A stretch of DNA of 64,000 bases from assembly GCA_005502805.1 (NCBI GenBank), contig SCMY01000011.1, positions 172,030 through 236,029 on the forward strand. The letters are read 5' to 3'. The notes below the pieces were generated by a model that did no database searches, was not told where the DNA came from, and was given only the letters and a program-made list of their open reading frames with translations. The stretch comes from Rhizobiales bacterium 2SD. GTDB lineage: Bacteria; Pseudomonadota; Alphaproteobacteria; Rhizobiales; Beijerinckiaceae. Shown in pieces: positions 8,638 through 17,369 of the stretch (the first letter of the stretch is position 1; each line of letters starts with the position of its first letter). A program made the position numbers and the translations under genes.

Positions 8638-9105
8638 TCAGCCTGCCATGGTTGCTAGTGTGGAGGCGAAGAGGGGATAGGGTAGCTGCAGCAGATAGCT
8701 GAACAGCAACAGTGCCAGCGCCGTGAGGACCACGGTCACGATCATGACCTGGATCGGGCGCATCATCCGGCTCGCCAGCGCCGACGTCGCGACCATGGCG
8801 AGGAGCGCGGGAGCGAGGCCCCAGCCCTTGACGAGCAGGGCGAAGAGGAGCGGCGCTAGCGTGATGAAGACAAGGCCGCGCCAAGGGACCGGCCGCGTCT
8901 CCTCCTCGTCCTCGCCGCCGCGGCGCTCCAGGATCACCCCAAGCCCCAGCGCGACGAGCACAAGGGCGAGGACGATGGGCAGGAAGCCTGGGCCCATTCG
9001 CAATGTCGAGCCGATCTCCAGGGTCGACAGCGAGGTCGCCAGGAAGAAGGCGCCGATGGCGACGAAGATGCCGCCAGCTTTCAGTTGTTTGGCGGTGGTC
9101 CGCAT
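8638..9105 (-). CDS. tctB: Tripartite tricarboxylate transporter small permease TctB
   Basis: The 155-residue membrane protein has four hydrophobic helices, the usual size and topology of TctB, and lies directly before tctA. The start at 9105 (MRTTAKQLKAGG) is preceded by a GAGG Shine-Dalgarno sequence. A start 14 codons earlier would add a cysteine- and proline-rich stretch that is atypical. The acidic, basic-free loop EERRGGEDEEETRPVP near residues 70-80 is an unremarkable cytoplasmic linker. Confidence 0.87.
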   Translation of the reverse strand: MRTTAKQLKAGGIFVAIGAFFLATSLSTLEIGSTLRMGPGFLPIVLALVLVALGLGVILERRGGEDEEETRPVPWRGLVFITLAPLLFALLVKGWGLAPALLAMVATSALASRMMRPIQVMIVTVVLTALALLLFSYLLQLPYPLFASTLATMAG

Positions 9106-9225
9106 GGCGTCCTCGAGGTAGGGCGCGTTGCACGGCGGGCAGGGCACCGGATACGCGCCGCCGCCCCTCAGGAGGCGACGGCGCCGGAACCGGGCCGCCC
9201 GATCAGCCGGGCGAGTTGCGCGCGG

Positions 9226-10167
9226 CTACTTCGCGAGCTTGGAGTTCGGCAACCACTCGCGCCAGGCTCGTGACTGGGCCATGACATCTTCCGTCGAGCC
9301 GTCCGGGCCGAGATTCAAACGCGTGTTGAAGGTTTTCGCTGCATAGTCGCCGACCTCGGGCGACTTGACCGCAGCATCGATCGCCTCGGCGAGCGCCGCC
9401 CGCGCATCGGCCGGCAGGTTTTTCGGAGCCACCAGCAGGAAGTAGTTGTCAATGACGAAGCCGCCACCCTGGTCGACCGCGTTCTTGACGCCGGGCGCGT
9501 AGTCGGCCTTGCCGGTGCTCATCAGGGCGATCGCCTTCAACTGGCCGGACTGCATGTAAGGCACATGCACGCCGCCGGAGATCGTGACGTTGGCATGCCC
9601 CCCGAGGACCAGTTGGACAGACTGCGCCGAGCCCGATGTCGGGGCCGAGACGAAGGTTATGCCGAGCTTCTCCGAGATGCGCTCCATGGCCAGATCGAGA
9701 ATCTTGCCCGTGCTGGAAAAGCTGACCGGACCGTTCTTCTTGGTATGGGCAGCCAGTTCCTGCAGGTTGTTGTAGGGCGCGTTCTTGGCGGCAACGAGCG
9801 CGTATTCGATCTTGCCAATCGTGCCGATGTAGTCGAGGTCTTCCGGCTTGTATTGGATCGCCTTCGACAGATAAGGGTCGAGCGCAAAATTGCCTGTCGA
9901 CAACAGCCCAATCGTGTAGCCGTCGGCAGGCGCATTCTTGATTTCCATTGCTGCGAGCGCACCTTGCGCCCCGGCCTTGTTCTCAATAATGAACCTCCAA
10001 CCCTTCTGATCCTCGATCTTCTTGAATGTCAGCCGGCCGATCGCATCGGTGCTTCCGCCTGCGCCATAGCCTATGACCACGCGGATCGGTTTCTTGGCTT
10101 CCCAAGCATGCGCGGCGGGCGTGGCGACAGCGGCGACCGCAAGAGCGAGCAAAGCTCCAGTCTTCAT
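9226..10167 (-). CDS. tctC: Tripartite tricarboxylate transporter substrate-binding protein (Bug/TctC family)
   Basis: The 313-residue periplasmic protein has a Sec signal peptide of about 21 residues ending AAHA-W. It carries the Bug-family motifs VVIGYGAGGSTDAIGRL and VENKAGAQGALAAMEI. The start at 10167 follows a clean GGGAGG ribosome site. It is the first gene of tctCBA-enolase, and the palindrome upstream at 10217-10233 probably controls the operon. Bug proteins bind small carboxylates such as citrate, aspartate, nicotinate or terephthalate. The ligand here cannot be read off. Confidence 0.92.
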   Translation of the reverse strand: MKTGALLALAVAAVATPAAHAWEAKKPIRVVIGYGAGGSTDAIGRLTFKKIEDQKGWRFIIENKAGAQGALAAMEIKNAPADGYTIGLLSTGNFALDPYLSKAIQYKPEDLDYIGTIGKIEYALVAAKNAPYNNLQELAAHTKKNGPVSFSSTGKILDLAMERISEKLGITFVSAPTSGSAQSVQLVLGGHANVTISGGVHVPYMQSGQLKAIALMSTGKADYAPGVKNAVDQGGGFVIDNYFLLVAPKNLPADARAALAEAIDAAVKSPEVGDYAAKTFNTRLNLGPDGSTEDVMAQSRAWREWLPNSKLAK

Positions 10168-10216
10168 GGTTCCCTCCCAAAGTACGGCCGATCGGATGTC
10201 GGCCTTCATGAGATTT

Positions 10217-10241
10217 TGTCCGTATAGCGGACATTTGTCCG
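10217..10241 (-). promoter_or_regulatory. Candidate operator of the tctCBA-enolase operon
   Basis: A perfect inverted repeat TGTCCG-N5-CGGACA (10217-10233) is followed by a third direct half-site TGTCCG at 10236-10241, about 50 bases before the tctC start. Two six-base arms around a five-base AT-rich centre with a third half-site are typical of IclR- or GntR-type operators. No such regulator gene is next to the operon, so the regulator is unknown. Confidence 0.5.
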
Positions 10242-10588
10242 AATTTGAGCAGTTTTCTGAACTGCCGTCAATGGGGGGTGCCATGCAGATTCCAGAGATC
10301 GTCGGTGATCAGGTGGAACGTTAGTTCGGTTGTCAATCCGGACGAATGGCGAAGCCGCGCGGCTCCACTATCCACCGGCCCAGTGTGCCTCGATGGGCTG
10401 CGGCCTCTCCAGCCGGGATGACGAGGTCTCTATCCGGCTCTAGAAGTTTGGTCCAGGGTTTTGATGGTGCAGTCGTTCTCAGCGACGAAAGGATACGCCA
10501 TGAGTCAGGTTCTCCATCCTCCGCGACCGCCCGCTCGATAGCGTTTCCATCGCGTATGTCGAGGACGATCATCCGCGGGAATGACCTA
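10242..10588. other. Intergenic stretch without a convincing gene
   Basis: Between the tctC promoter and the TetR stop there are about 350 bases. A 79-codon minus-strand frame (10333-10572) has no ribosome site and no recognisable motif. The part from about 10340 to 10510 looks like decayed or repeat-type intergenic DNA (it contains the common-looking 'catcccggct' on the minus strand), but no second copy exists in this window. Confidence 0.4.
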
Positions 10589-11203
10589 TTAGGGCAGGAC
10601 TCCGGTCAGAAAGAACGCGATCGTCTGCCTCGCGATCTCATCGACGTCTTGGGAACCCGTCGGGTCATGCCACCGTGCGATCCAGCTCAGGGCGCCGGCG
10701 GATGCGAAGGCCAAGAGCTTCGGGTCGCAGGGCCGGATCGAGCCATCGGCGATCCCCTCCTCGATCAGTGCCCGGAAGCGCTTGTCGATCTTGCCCTTCA
10801 GCGCCCGCAAGCTTTTGCGCGCTTCCGCTGGCAACGGATCCTCGCCGACGAGGATGAGGCAACGCCCGAAATCCTCGGTGACGATATGGGCGTATTCGGT
10901 CCACAGCACGATCAGCCGCTCGAGCCCGCTGCCGTCGCTGCGGCGCGTCTCGGCCGAGGCGGTGGCGGCGTCGAGACGCTCGAGGCCGATGCGCACGCAT
11001 TCGAACAGGATCTCGTCCTTGCTGCGGACATAGTGATAGATCGTCGGCTTCGAGACGCTGAGGCGCTCGGCGACCTCATCCAGCGAGGTCCGGTGAAACC
11101 CCTGCTCGTTGAAGGCGCGCGCCGCCGCGCGCAGCACCGCCTCGCGCTTCAAAGCGCGTTCATGCTCGCGCTGGGCCGGCGTCTTCCAGAGAGGAGCGTT
11201 CAT
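10589..11203 (-). CDS. TetR-family transcriptional regulator
   Basis: The 204-residue repressor-like protein has its helix-turn-helix at about residues 20-65 (VLRAAARAFNEQGFHRTSLDEVAERLSVS, then KPTIYHYVRSKDEILFECV). The all-helical C-terminal ligand-binding domain includes GRCLILVGEDPLP. It follows the thiolase gene by nine bases and is the last gene of the enoyl-CoA hydratase-liv-ligase-thiolase operon. It is therefore likely an autoregulating repressor of that operon answering to an acyl-CoA, as TetR proteins of fatty-acid and acyl-CoA operons do (inference). Confidence 0.9.
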   Translation of the reverse strand: MNAPLWKTPAQREHERALKREAVLRAAARAFNEQGFHRTSLDEVAERLSVSKPTIYHYVRSKDEILFECVRIGLERLDAATASAETRRSDGSGLERLIVLWTEYAHIVTEDFGRCLILVGEDPLPAEARKSLRALKGKIDKRFRALIEEGIADGSIRPCDPKLLAFASAGALSWIARWHDPTGSQDVDEIARQTIAFFLTGVLP

Positions 11204-11212
11204 GGCGCTGCC

Positions 11213-12394
11213 TTACATCCGCTTGATCGCGAGCGCGATGCCCTGGCCGCCGCCGATGCACATCGTAATCAGACCGTAACGGCCGCCGGTCCGCCGAAGC
11301 TCGTAGGCGGTCTTGAGGGTGAGGATCGCGCCGGTGGCGCCGACGGGGTGGCCGAGTGCGATCGCGCCGCCGTTCGGGTTGACCTTCGCCGGATCGAAGC
11401 CGAGCTCGCCTGCGACCGCACAGGCCTGCGCGGCGAAGGCCTCGTTCGACTCGATCACATCGAAATCATCGATCGAGAGCCCAGTGCGGGCCATCAGCGC
11501 GCGCACGGCCGGCACGGGGCCGATGCCCATCACCCCCGGCTCGACGCCGGCATGGGCATAGCCGACGAGGCGGGCCAGTGGCGCCTTGCCTTCGCGGGTG
11601 GCGCGGCTCTCCTCCATCAGGACCATGGCGGCGGCGCCGTCATTGATGCCCGACGCATTGCCGGCCGTGACCGTGCCGTCCTTCTTAAAGGTCGGTCGCA
11701 GGCCCTTCAGCGACTCCGCGGTGGTCGCGGGCTTGGGATGCTCGTCGGTGTCGAAGGCAATGGTGTCGCGGCCCTTGCGCACCTCGACCGGCAGGATCTG
11801 CTCGCGGAAGCGGCCGGCGGCGATGGCCTCGGCGGCGCGGCGCTGGCTCTCAGCGGCGAAAGCATCCTGCGCGTCGCGGCCGATGTCGTAGCGCTCGGCG
11901 ACGTTCTCGGCCGTGATGCCCATGATGCCGTTGCCGAACGGATCGGTCAGCACGCCAGTGAGATGATCGGTGGCGAGGGTATCGCCGAGGCGCTGCCCGA
12001 AGCGCGCGCTCGCCAGGAGATGCGGCGCGCGGCTCATCGTCTCGGCGCCGCCGGCGACGGCGGTGTCGCAATCCCCGAGCATGATCGCCTGGGCGGCGGA
12101 GACGATCGCCTGCACGCCCGAGCCGCAGAGCCGGTTCAGCGTCATGGCGGGGACCTCGACCGGGATGCCGGCCTCGATCGCGGCGACGCGGGCCAGATAG
12201 GCATCCTTCGATTCGGTCAGGAGAACGTTGCCGAACACGACATGGCCGACCTCGGAGGTTGGCAGGCCGGCGCGGCGCAGCGCCTCGCCGGTGCAGAGCG
12301 CGCCAAGCTGCGTCGGCGCATGGCCGGCGAGCGAGCCGCCGAAGGTGCCGATCGCGGTGCGCGCACCCGCGACGATGACGACATGTCTGCTCAT
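11213..12394 (-). CDS. Acetyl-CoA C-acyltransferase (thiolase)
   Basis: This 393-residue thiolase has all three active-site blocks: the nucleophilic Cys90 in NRLCGSGVQA, the HPVGATGA histidine block (ALGHPVGATGA) and the second cysteine in MCIGGGQG near residue 380. Length and motifs fit the degradative and PhaA/BktB group, which cleaves 3-ketoacyl-CoA or condenses acetyl-CoA. With the neighbouring ligase and enoyl-CoA hydratase it can complete a beta-oxidation-like route for the acid imported by the Liv transporter. A dedicated 3-hydroxyacyl-CoA dehydrogenase is missing from the operon. Confidence 0.92.
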   Translation of the reverse strand: MSRHVVIVAGARTAIGTFGGSLAGHAPTQLGALCTGEALRRAGLPTSEVGHVVFGNVLLTESKDAYLARVAAIEAGIPVEVPAMTLNRLCGSGVQAIVSAAQAIMLGDCDTAVAGGAETMSRAPHLLASARFGQRLGDTLATDHLTGVLTDPFGNGIMGITAENVAERYDIGRDAQDAFAAESQRRAAEAIAAGRFREQILPVEVRKGRDTIAFDTDEHPKPATTAESLKGLRPTFKKDGTVTAGNASGINDGAAAMVLMEESRATREGKAPLARLVGYAHAGVEPGVMGIGPVPAVRALMARTGLSIDDFDVIESNEAFAAQACAVAGELGFDPAKVNPNGGAIALGHPVGATGAILTLKTAYELRRTGGRYGLITMCIGGGQGIALAIKRM

Positions 12395-12405
12395 GAATGG
12401 CTCCT

Positions 12406-14229
12406 TCAGGCCGGCTCGGCCTGCCGCTCGGGCTTGTAGAGCGCCTCGATCTCGGAGGCGTATTTCTTGGCGATGTTGGCCCGCCTCACCTTCATCGTCG
12501 CCGTGACCTCGTCGTCGTCATGGTCGAGCTCCTTCACGAGCAGGTGGAAGCGCTTGAGCTGCGCCACCGGGGCGAGCTGGCTGTTCGCCCGCTCGATCTC
12601 GGCCGCGACGAGGTCGCGCACGCGCCCATGCTCGGCGAGGCTGCGGAAATGGGTGAAAGCGATGCGGTTCTCCTCGGCCCATTTGCCGACGGTCTCCGCA
12701 TCGATCTGGATCAGCGCCGAGGGGTAGCGGCGGCCGTCTGCGATGACGATGCACTCCTTGATGAAGGCGCTGCCCTTCACCGTGTTCTCGATCTCGGACG
12801 GGCTCAGATTCTTGCCGCCCGCGGTGATCATGATGTCCTTCAGCCGGTCGACGATCCTGACCTGGCCGGCTTCGATCACCGCGACGTCGCCGGTGTGAAG
12901 CCAGCCCTCGCGCAGCACGGCTCGCGTCGCCTCGGGATTGCGGAAATAGCCCTCGAAGACGATGTCGCCGCGCACCAGGAGCTCGCCCTCGTCGCCAAGC
13001 GCGACCTCGGCGCCGAAGACCGGCTCGCCGACCGCACCGGGCAGCATGTGCTCGCGGCGCTGGCCGGTCGCCATGCCCGAGGTCTCGGTCAGCCCGTAGA
13101 CCTCGACCAGCGGGACGCCGAGCGTGCGGAAGAACTGCACGATGCGCGGCGGGATCGGTGCCGCGCCGGTGAGCGCGATCTTCGCCTTGCGCAGGCCGAT
13201 GAAGTTCTGCAGCGCACGGAAGATGAGGAGGTGGAAGAACAGCGCAACGGCCTTCTCGCGCAGGCTGCGCGCGGCCGGCGGCTTGCAGGCAAAGGGATCG
13301 CAGGCGCGCAAGCCTGCCTCGAACAGCCGCCGGCGCCAGCCGCCGGCCTCCATCAGCTTGATATGGATCGCCGCGTGCATCTTCTCCCAGATGCGCGGCA
13401 CGCCGAGGAAGAGCGACGGCGCGACCTCGCGCAGATCCTCCTGCACGGTGCGGATCGACTCGCCGAAGGAGACGCAGGAGCCGGAATAGATCGGCGCCAT
13501 GGTGGTCAGCATCTGCTCGGCGACATGGCAGAGCGGCAGATAGGACAGGTTGGTCGTGGTCTCGTCATAGCCGAGCCGCTCGATCGTGGCGGCGGCCTGG
13601 GCGCGCATGTTGCGATAGCTCAGCATCGCGCCCTTGGGCTTGCCGGTCGAGCCGGAGGTGTAGACCATCAGCCCGGTATCAGCCTGCGTCTGTGCCGCGA
13701 GACAAGCCTCGACCAGCCCCGGATTTTGGGCTTCATGCTCGGCGCCGAGCCGCAGGATCTCGGCGAAGGAGACGACCCGCTCGGAGGCGTAGCTGCGCAG
13801 GCCCTTGGGGTCGATCACGACGATGCGCTTCAGCCGCGGCAGCTCGTCCAGCCGCTCCAGCACCTTGTCGGTCTGCTCCTGGTCCTCGCAGACGACGACC
13901 TCGACTTCGCCATGGCCGAGCACATAGGCGACCTCGTTGGCGGGGCTCGTCGCATAGACGCCGACCGCGACCGCCCCGACCATGCCGGCACCCAATTGGG
14001 CGACGACCCATTCGGCGCGGTTCTCGGAGAGGATACCGAGATGCCCGCCCTCGGCCAGGCCGAGAGCGCGCAGGCCGAGGCCGAAATGGCGCGCGCGCTG
14101 GTCGTATTCGGCCCAGGTGATCGGCAACCAGATGCCGAAATCCTTCTGCCGCAGGGCGAGACGGTCCGGCATCCGCCGCGCATTCTCACGCAGCATCTGC
14201 GGCAGGGTCAGGTCAGGAAGCTCGCGCAT
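12406..14229 (-). CDS. AMP-dependent acyl-CoA synthetase (long-chain fatty acid-CoA ligase type)
   Basis: The 607-residue adenylating enzyme carries the P-loop motif YTSGSTGKPKGAML near residue 190. It also has EVYGLTETSG (A5) near 385, the hinge region GWLHTGDVAVIE and VDRLKDIMITAGGKNLSP (A8). It is longer than medium-chain ligases and has the insertion typical of FadD15-like long-chain enzymes. The start at 14229 is chosen because GAGG precedes it by nine bases; ATG 14238 and GTG 14244 also exist, and the latter overlaps the livF stop. It activates the imported carboxylate to its CoA ester. Confidence 0.9.
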   Translation of the reverse strand: MRELPDLTLPQMLRENARRMPDRLALRQKDFGIWLPITWAEYDQRARHFGLGLRALGLAEGGHLGILSENRAEWVVAQLGAGMVGAVAVGVYATSPANEVAYVLGHGEVEVVVCEDQEQTDKVLERLDELPRLKRIVVIDPKGLRSYASERVVSFAEILRLGAEHEAQNPGLVEACLAAQTQADTGLMVYTSGSTGKPKGAMLSYRNMRAQAAATIERLGYDETTTNLSYLPLCHVAEQMLTTMAPIYSGSCVSFGESIRTVQEDLREVAPSLFLGVPRIWEKMHAAIHIKLMEAGGWRRRLFEAGLRACDPFACKPPAARSLREKAVALFFHLLIFRALQNFIGLRKAKIALTGAAPIPPRIVQFFRTLGVPLVEVYGLTETSGMATGQRREHMLPGAVGEPVFGAEVALGDEGELLVRGDIVFEGYFRNPEATRAVLREGWLHTGDVAVIEAGQVRIVDRLKDIMITAGGKNLSPSEIENTVKGSAFIKECIVIADGRRYPSALIQIDAETVGKWAEENRIAFTHFRSLAEHGRVRDLVAAEIERANSQLAPVAQLKRFHLLVKELDHDDDEVTATMKVRRANIAKKYASEIEALYKPERQAEPA

Positions 14230-14240
14230 CGCCGCCATCC

Positions 14241-15050
14241 TCACGAGAGCCAGCGCTTGCGGCGCTTGTAGTGCTTGATGTCGCGATAGCTGCGCTCAGC
14301 GCCTGCGCCGCCCAGGCCGAGATAGAACTCGCGCACGTCCTGATCGCGCATGAGCTTCTCGACCGGCCCGTCGATCACGACCTTGCCCATTTCCAGGATG
14401 TAGCCGTAGCTCGCCACCGCGAAGGCGACCGCCGCATTCTGCTCGACCAGCAGCATCGAGACGCGCTGCTCGGCGTTGATCCGGGCGATGATCCCGAAGA
14501 TCTCCTCGACCAGCTTCGGCGCCAAGCCCAGCGAGGGCTCGTCGAGCAGGATCAGCGACGGCCTGGCGATGAGAGCCCTTCCGATGGCGAGCATCTGCTG
14601 CTCGCCGCCCGAGAGATAGCCGGCTAATCCTTTCCTGCGCTCGTGCAGCCGCGGGAAGTAGCTGTAGACGAGGTCGAAATCCGGAGAGGCCCCGTCGCGG
14701 CCCGTCAGCGCGAAGGTCGCGGCGGTGAGATTCTCCTCGACCGTCAGGTCCTCGAAGATGCGCCGCCCCTCCATGACATGGAAGAGGCCGCGCCGGACGA
14801 GCCCGTGAGGGGTCAGGCTGGCGATGTCGTCGCCCCGGAAGCGGATGGCGCCGGCCGTGACGTCGCCATCCTCGAGCGAGAGCAGGTTCGAGACCGCCTT
14901 GAGCAGGGTCGACTTGCCGGCCCCGTTCGAGCCGAGGAGGGCGACGATCTCGCCCTCCGGCACGCGCAGCGACAGCCCGCGCAGCACCTGCACGGTCCGG
15001 TTATAGACCACCTCGACATTGTTGACGTCGAGCAGCGCGGTACCGGCCAT
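14241..15050 (-). CDS. livF: ABC transporter ATP-binding protein LivF
   Basis: The 269-residue LivF has Walker A GSNGAGKST near residues 40-48, signature LSGGEQQM and Walker B ILLDEPSLGLAP. Its C-terminus is extended by about 30 residues ending in a basic tail (RDIKHYKRRKRWL). Such a tail is common in LivF proteins encoded beside acyl-CoA ligases and may mark this transporter subclass (from general knowledge). It lies between the binding protein and the ligase gene in the operon. Confidence 0.92.
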   Translation of the reverse strand: MAGTALLDVNNVEVVYNRTVQVLRGLSLRVPEGEIVALLGSNGAGKSTLLKAVSNLLSLEDGDVTAGAIRFRGDDIASLTPHGLVRRGLFHVMEGRRIFEDLTVEENLTAATFALTGRDGASPDFDLVYSYFPRLHERRKGLAGYLSGGEQQMLAIGRALIARPSLILLDEPSLGLAPKLVEEIFGIIARINAEQRVSMLLVEQNAAVAFAVASYGYILEMGKVVIDGPVEKLMRDQDVREFYLGLGGAGAERSYRDIKHYKRRKRWLS

Positions 15051-15078
15051 CGCTCCAGCCCCTATCCGGCGCCCAAGG

Positions 15079-16260
15079 TCACAGCTTGATCCAGTCGGAT
15101 GCCGGCAGCATCTGCTTGGCCTTGGCGTCGAAGCGGTAGATGCGGCCGACCGGCACGGAATTGCCGGGGATCGAGATCGGCACGCCGAACAGGCCGCCGG
15201 TATCGAAATCCTTGATGCTGTTGAGGCCGGCCTTGAGGTTGGCGCCGGTCAGCTCCTTGCCTGCGTCGAGCGTGCGCTTCACCGCCTCCGCCATCAGCAT
15301 GGCGGTGACGAAGCCCTGCATGTAGCCGGTCGACTGGTACTCCGGCCGCATCTGCCGGATCTTCTCCAGCATCGGCACGGAGCCGTCCTTGTCGTAGTAG
15401 TAGCGGTAGGGCATCACGCCCATGAAGCCGTCGGCGGCAGCGTCCATGCGCTGCACGGTCGAATTGTCCATGGTCCAGAACGTGCCCATGAACTGGCTCT
15501 TCATGCCCATCTGCTTCGCCTGGGCGACGAATTCCGGGATCGGCGCCAGCACATAGCCGTGGAAGATCGTGAAGTCGGGGTTGGCGCGGCGCAGCTTCAG
15601 CACCTCGGTCGAGACGTCGACGCTGCCCGGCGGCGTCACGATCTTCTCGACGATGTTGAGCTTCAGCTCCTTGGCGACGGCCTCGCCCGGCACGATCGGG
15701 TCACGACCGAACTCCGTGTCGGAATAGACGAAGGCGACGCGCGCACCCGGCTTTTCCTTGGCGATATAGCGCAGCAGGATGCCGAACATCTCAGTATAGT
15801 CCGGCCCGGCCATGAACTGCAGCGGGAACTTCTTCGGATCGTTGAGCTCGGTCGCGAAGGAGGCGCCGGCCATGATCATGCTGCCGCGGCGGTCGAGCTC
15901 GGGGTTGATCGTCTTCGAGAAGCCGGTCGAGTCGCCGTAGTAGAGCGAGACCTTCTCCTGGCTGGTGATCTTGTTGAAGGCCGCGACCGAGGCGTCGACC
16001 TTGTAGGCTGTGTCCTCGGCGACGTATTTGATCTTGCGGCCCTTGATGCCGCCGCCATCGTTCAGGATCTTGAGATAGTCCTGGATGCCGGCATGAATGC
16101 CGATGCCGGCGAAGGCGAAGACGCCGGTGAGCGGGATCGAGCCGCCGAGCACGATCTCGCCCGTCTCCTGCGCCGCGAGCGGGCTGACGCCGAAGGCCAT
16201 CCCGGCCAGCGCCGCGGTACCGGCGAGCACCTGCCGTCTGTTGAGCTGCGTATCCGTCAT
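15079..16260 (-). CDS. livK: Liv-type ABC transporter substrate-binding protein
   Basis: The 393-residue periplasmic binding protein has a twin-arginine-like signal, RRQVLAGTAALAGMAFGVSPLAAQ, shown here only as its start: RRQVLAGTAALAGMAF at residues 9-24 with cleavage after about residue 31. The mature part starts EIVLGGSIPLTGVFAFAG, the periplasmic type 1 fold. It has the tyrosine-rich GVMPYRYYYDKDG segment seen in binding proteins of aromatic or fatty acid operons. A conventional ribosome site (GGGAGG) precedes the start. The ligand is unknown; the operon suggests an organic acid. Confidence 0.9.
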   Translation of the reverse strand: MTDTQLNRRQVLAGTAALAGMAFGVSPLAAQETGEIVLGGSIPLTGVFAFAGIGIHAGIQDYLKILNDGGGIKGRKIKYVAEDTAYKVDASVAAFNKITSQEKVSLYYGDSTGFSKTINPELDRRGSMIMAGASFATELNDPKKFPLQFMAGPDYTEMFGILLRYIAKEKPGARVAFVYSDTEFGRDPIVPGEAVAKELKLNIVEKIVTPPGSVDVSTEVLKLRRANPDFTIFHGYVLAPIPEFVAQAKQMGMKSQFMGTFWTMDNSTVQRMDAAADGFMGVMPYRYYYDKDGSVPMLEKIRQMRPEYQSTGYMQGFVTAMLMAEAVKRTLDAGKELTGANLKAGLNSIKDFDTGGLFGVPISIPGNSVPVGRIYRFDAKAKQMLPASDWIKL

Positions 16261-16324
16261 CTTGTCCTCCCTTCGGTTGGCTGCTCATGGCGGCAGCCGT
16301 TTCAATGAAGTCCGCGCCGTCTCG

Positions 16325-17365
16325 TCAGGTTCTGAACGGCCAGAGATGGAAGAAGCGCCGCACCCGCCGCCAGATCTCGGCGAGGCCCCGCGGCTCGAAG
16401 ATCAGGAAGCCGACGATCAGCCCGCCAAAGACGATGGTGCGCACCGGCGCCAGCGCCGCCAGCGCATCGGGATAGATCGGCGTCAGCCAGTTCGCCGCGA
16501 ATTTCAGCAGCTCGGGTACCAGCGTCATGAAGACCGCGCCGAGGATGCCGCCGAGGATCGTGCCCATGCCACCGACGATGATGGCGGCGAGGTAGAAGAT
16601 CGAATTGACGAGCGGAAAGCTCTCCGGTGTGACGACGCGGAAGAAGTAGGCCCAGAGTCCACCGGCGAGACCGGCATAGAAAGAGGAGATGGCGAAGCTG
16701 GTGAGCTTGTAGCGCAGCAGCGGGATGCCCAGCACCTCGGCCGAGATGTCGCGGTCGCGGATGGCGATGAAGGCGCGGCCGATGCGGGTGCGCAGCAGGT
16801 TCGCCGCACCGAGCACCATCAGGCAGGTCACCGGCATGATCAGCCAGTAGAGCGTGAAGGGCTGGTCGATGACGTAGCCGAACAGGCTGGCCGGCGGCAT
16901 CGAGAGGCCACGCGCCTCGCCGGTCAGCGACCAGTGCGAGAACAGGAAATGGAGGATGACCGAGGCGGCGATCGTCGCGATGGCGAGATAGAGCCCCTTC
17001 ACCCTCAGACTCGGAATGCCGACGAGGATGCCGATCACCGCCGCGAGCGCCGCGCCGATCAGGAGGTTGAGCAGGAAGGGCGTGCCGAGCCTGATCTCCA
17101 GTACGGCGACCGCATAGGCGCCGACGCTCATGAACGCCGCCTGGCCCAGGCTGACGAGCCCGGTATAGCCGGTGAGCAGGTTGAGGCCCGTCGCGCTCGC
17201 GACGTTGATCGCGCAGAGGCAGGCGAGGAAGAGCCAATAGGGGCTGGCGACGAAGGGAAAGGCGACCGCGCCGAGCGCGAGCAGCACCAGCAGGCCGCGC
17301 TGCACGGATGAGTCGAACAGCGCCTCGTCGGCGCCGTAGCTGGTCTTGAGCGTGCCGATCCGCAT
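16325..17365 (-). CDS. livM: Branched-chain amino acid-type ABC transporter permease LivM
   Basis: This 346-residue membrane permease carries the LivM marks NLLTGYTGLVSLGQAAFMSVGAYA near residue 60, PSLRVKGLYLAIATIAAS near 118 and the C-terminal VGGMGTILGGILGAVF loop. It lies four bases after livH and before the binding-protein gene. It forms the channel with LivH. No unusual features are seen. Confidence 0.93.
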   Translation of the reverse strand: MRIGTLKTSYGADEALFDSSVQRGLLVLLALGAVAFPFVASPYWLFLACLCAINVASATGLNLLTGYTGLVSLGQAAFMSVGAYAVAVLEIRLGTPFLLNLLIGAALAAVIGILVGIPSLRVKGLYLAIATIAASVILHFLFSHWSLTGEARGLSMPPASLFGYVIDQPFTLYWLIMPVTCLMVLGAANLLRTRIGRAFIAIRDRDISAEVLGIPLLRYKLTSFAISSFYAGLAGGLWAYFFRVVTPESFPLVNSIFYLAAIIVGGMGTILGGILGAVFMTLVPELLKFAANWLTPIYPDALAALAPVRTIVFGGLIVGFLIFEPRGLAEIWRRVRRFFHLWPFRT

Positions 17366-17369
17366 GGCG

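Noticed and set aside
10333..10572. 79-codon minus-strand open frame
   Set aside because: No ribosome site, no motif and composition explained by high GC; not called as gene.
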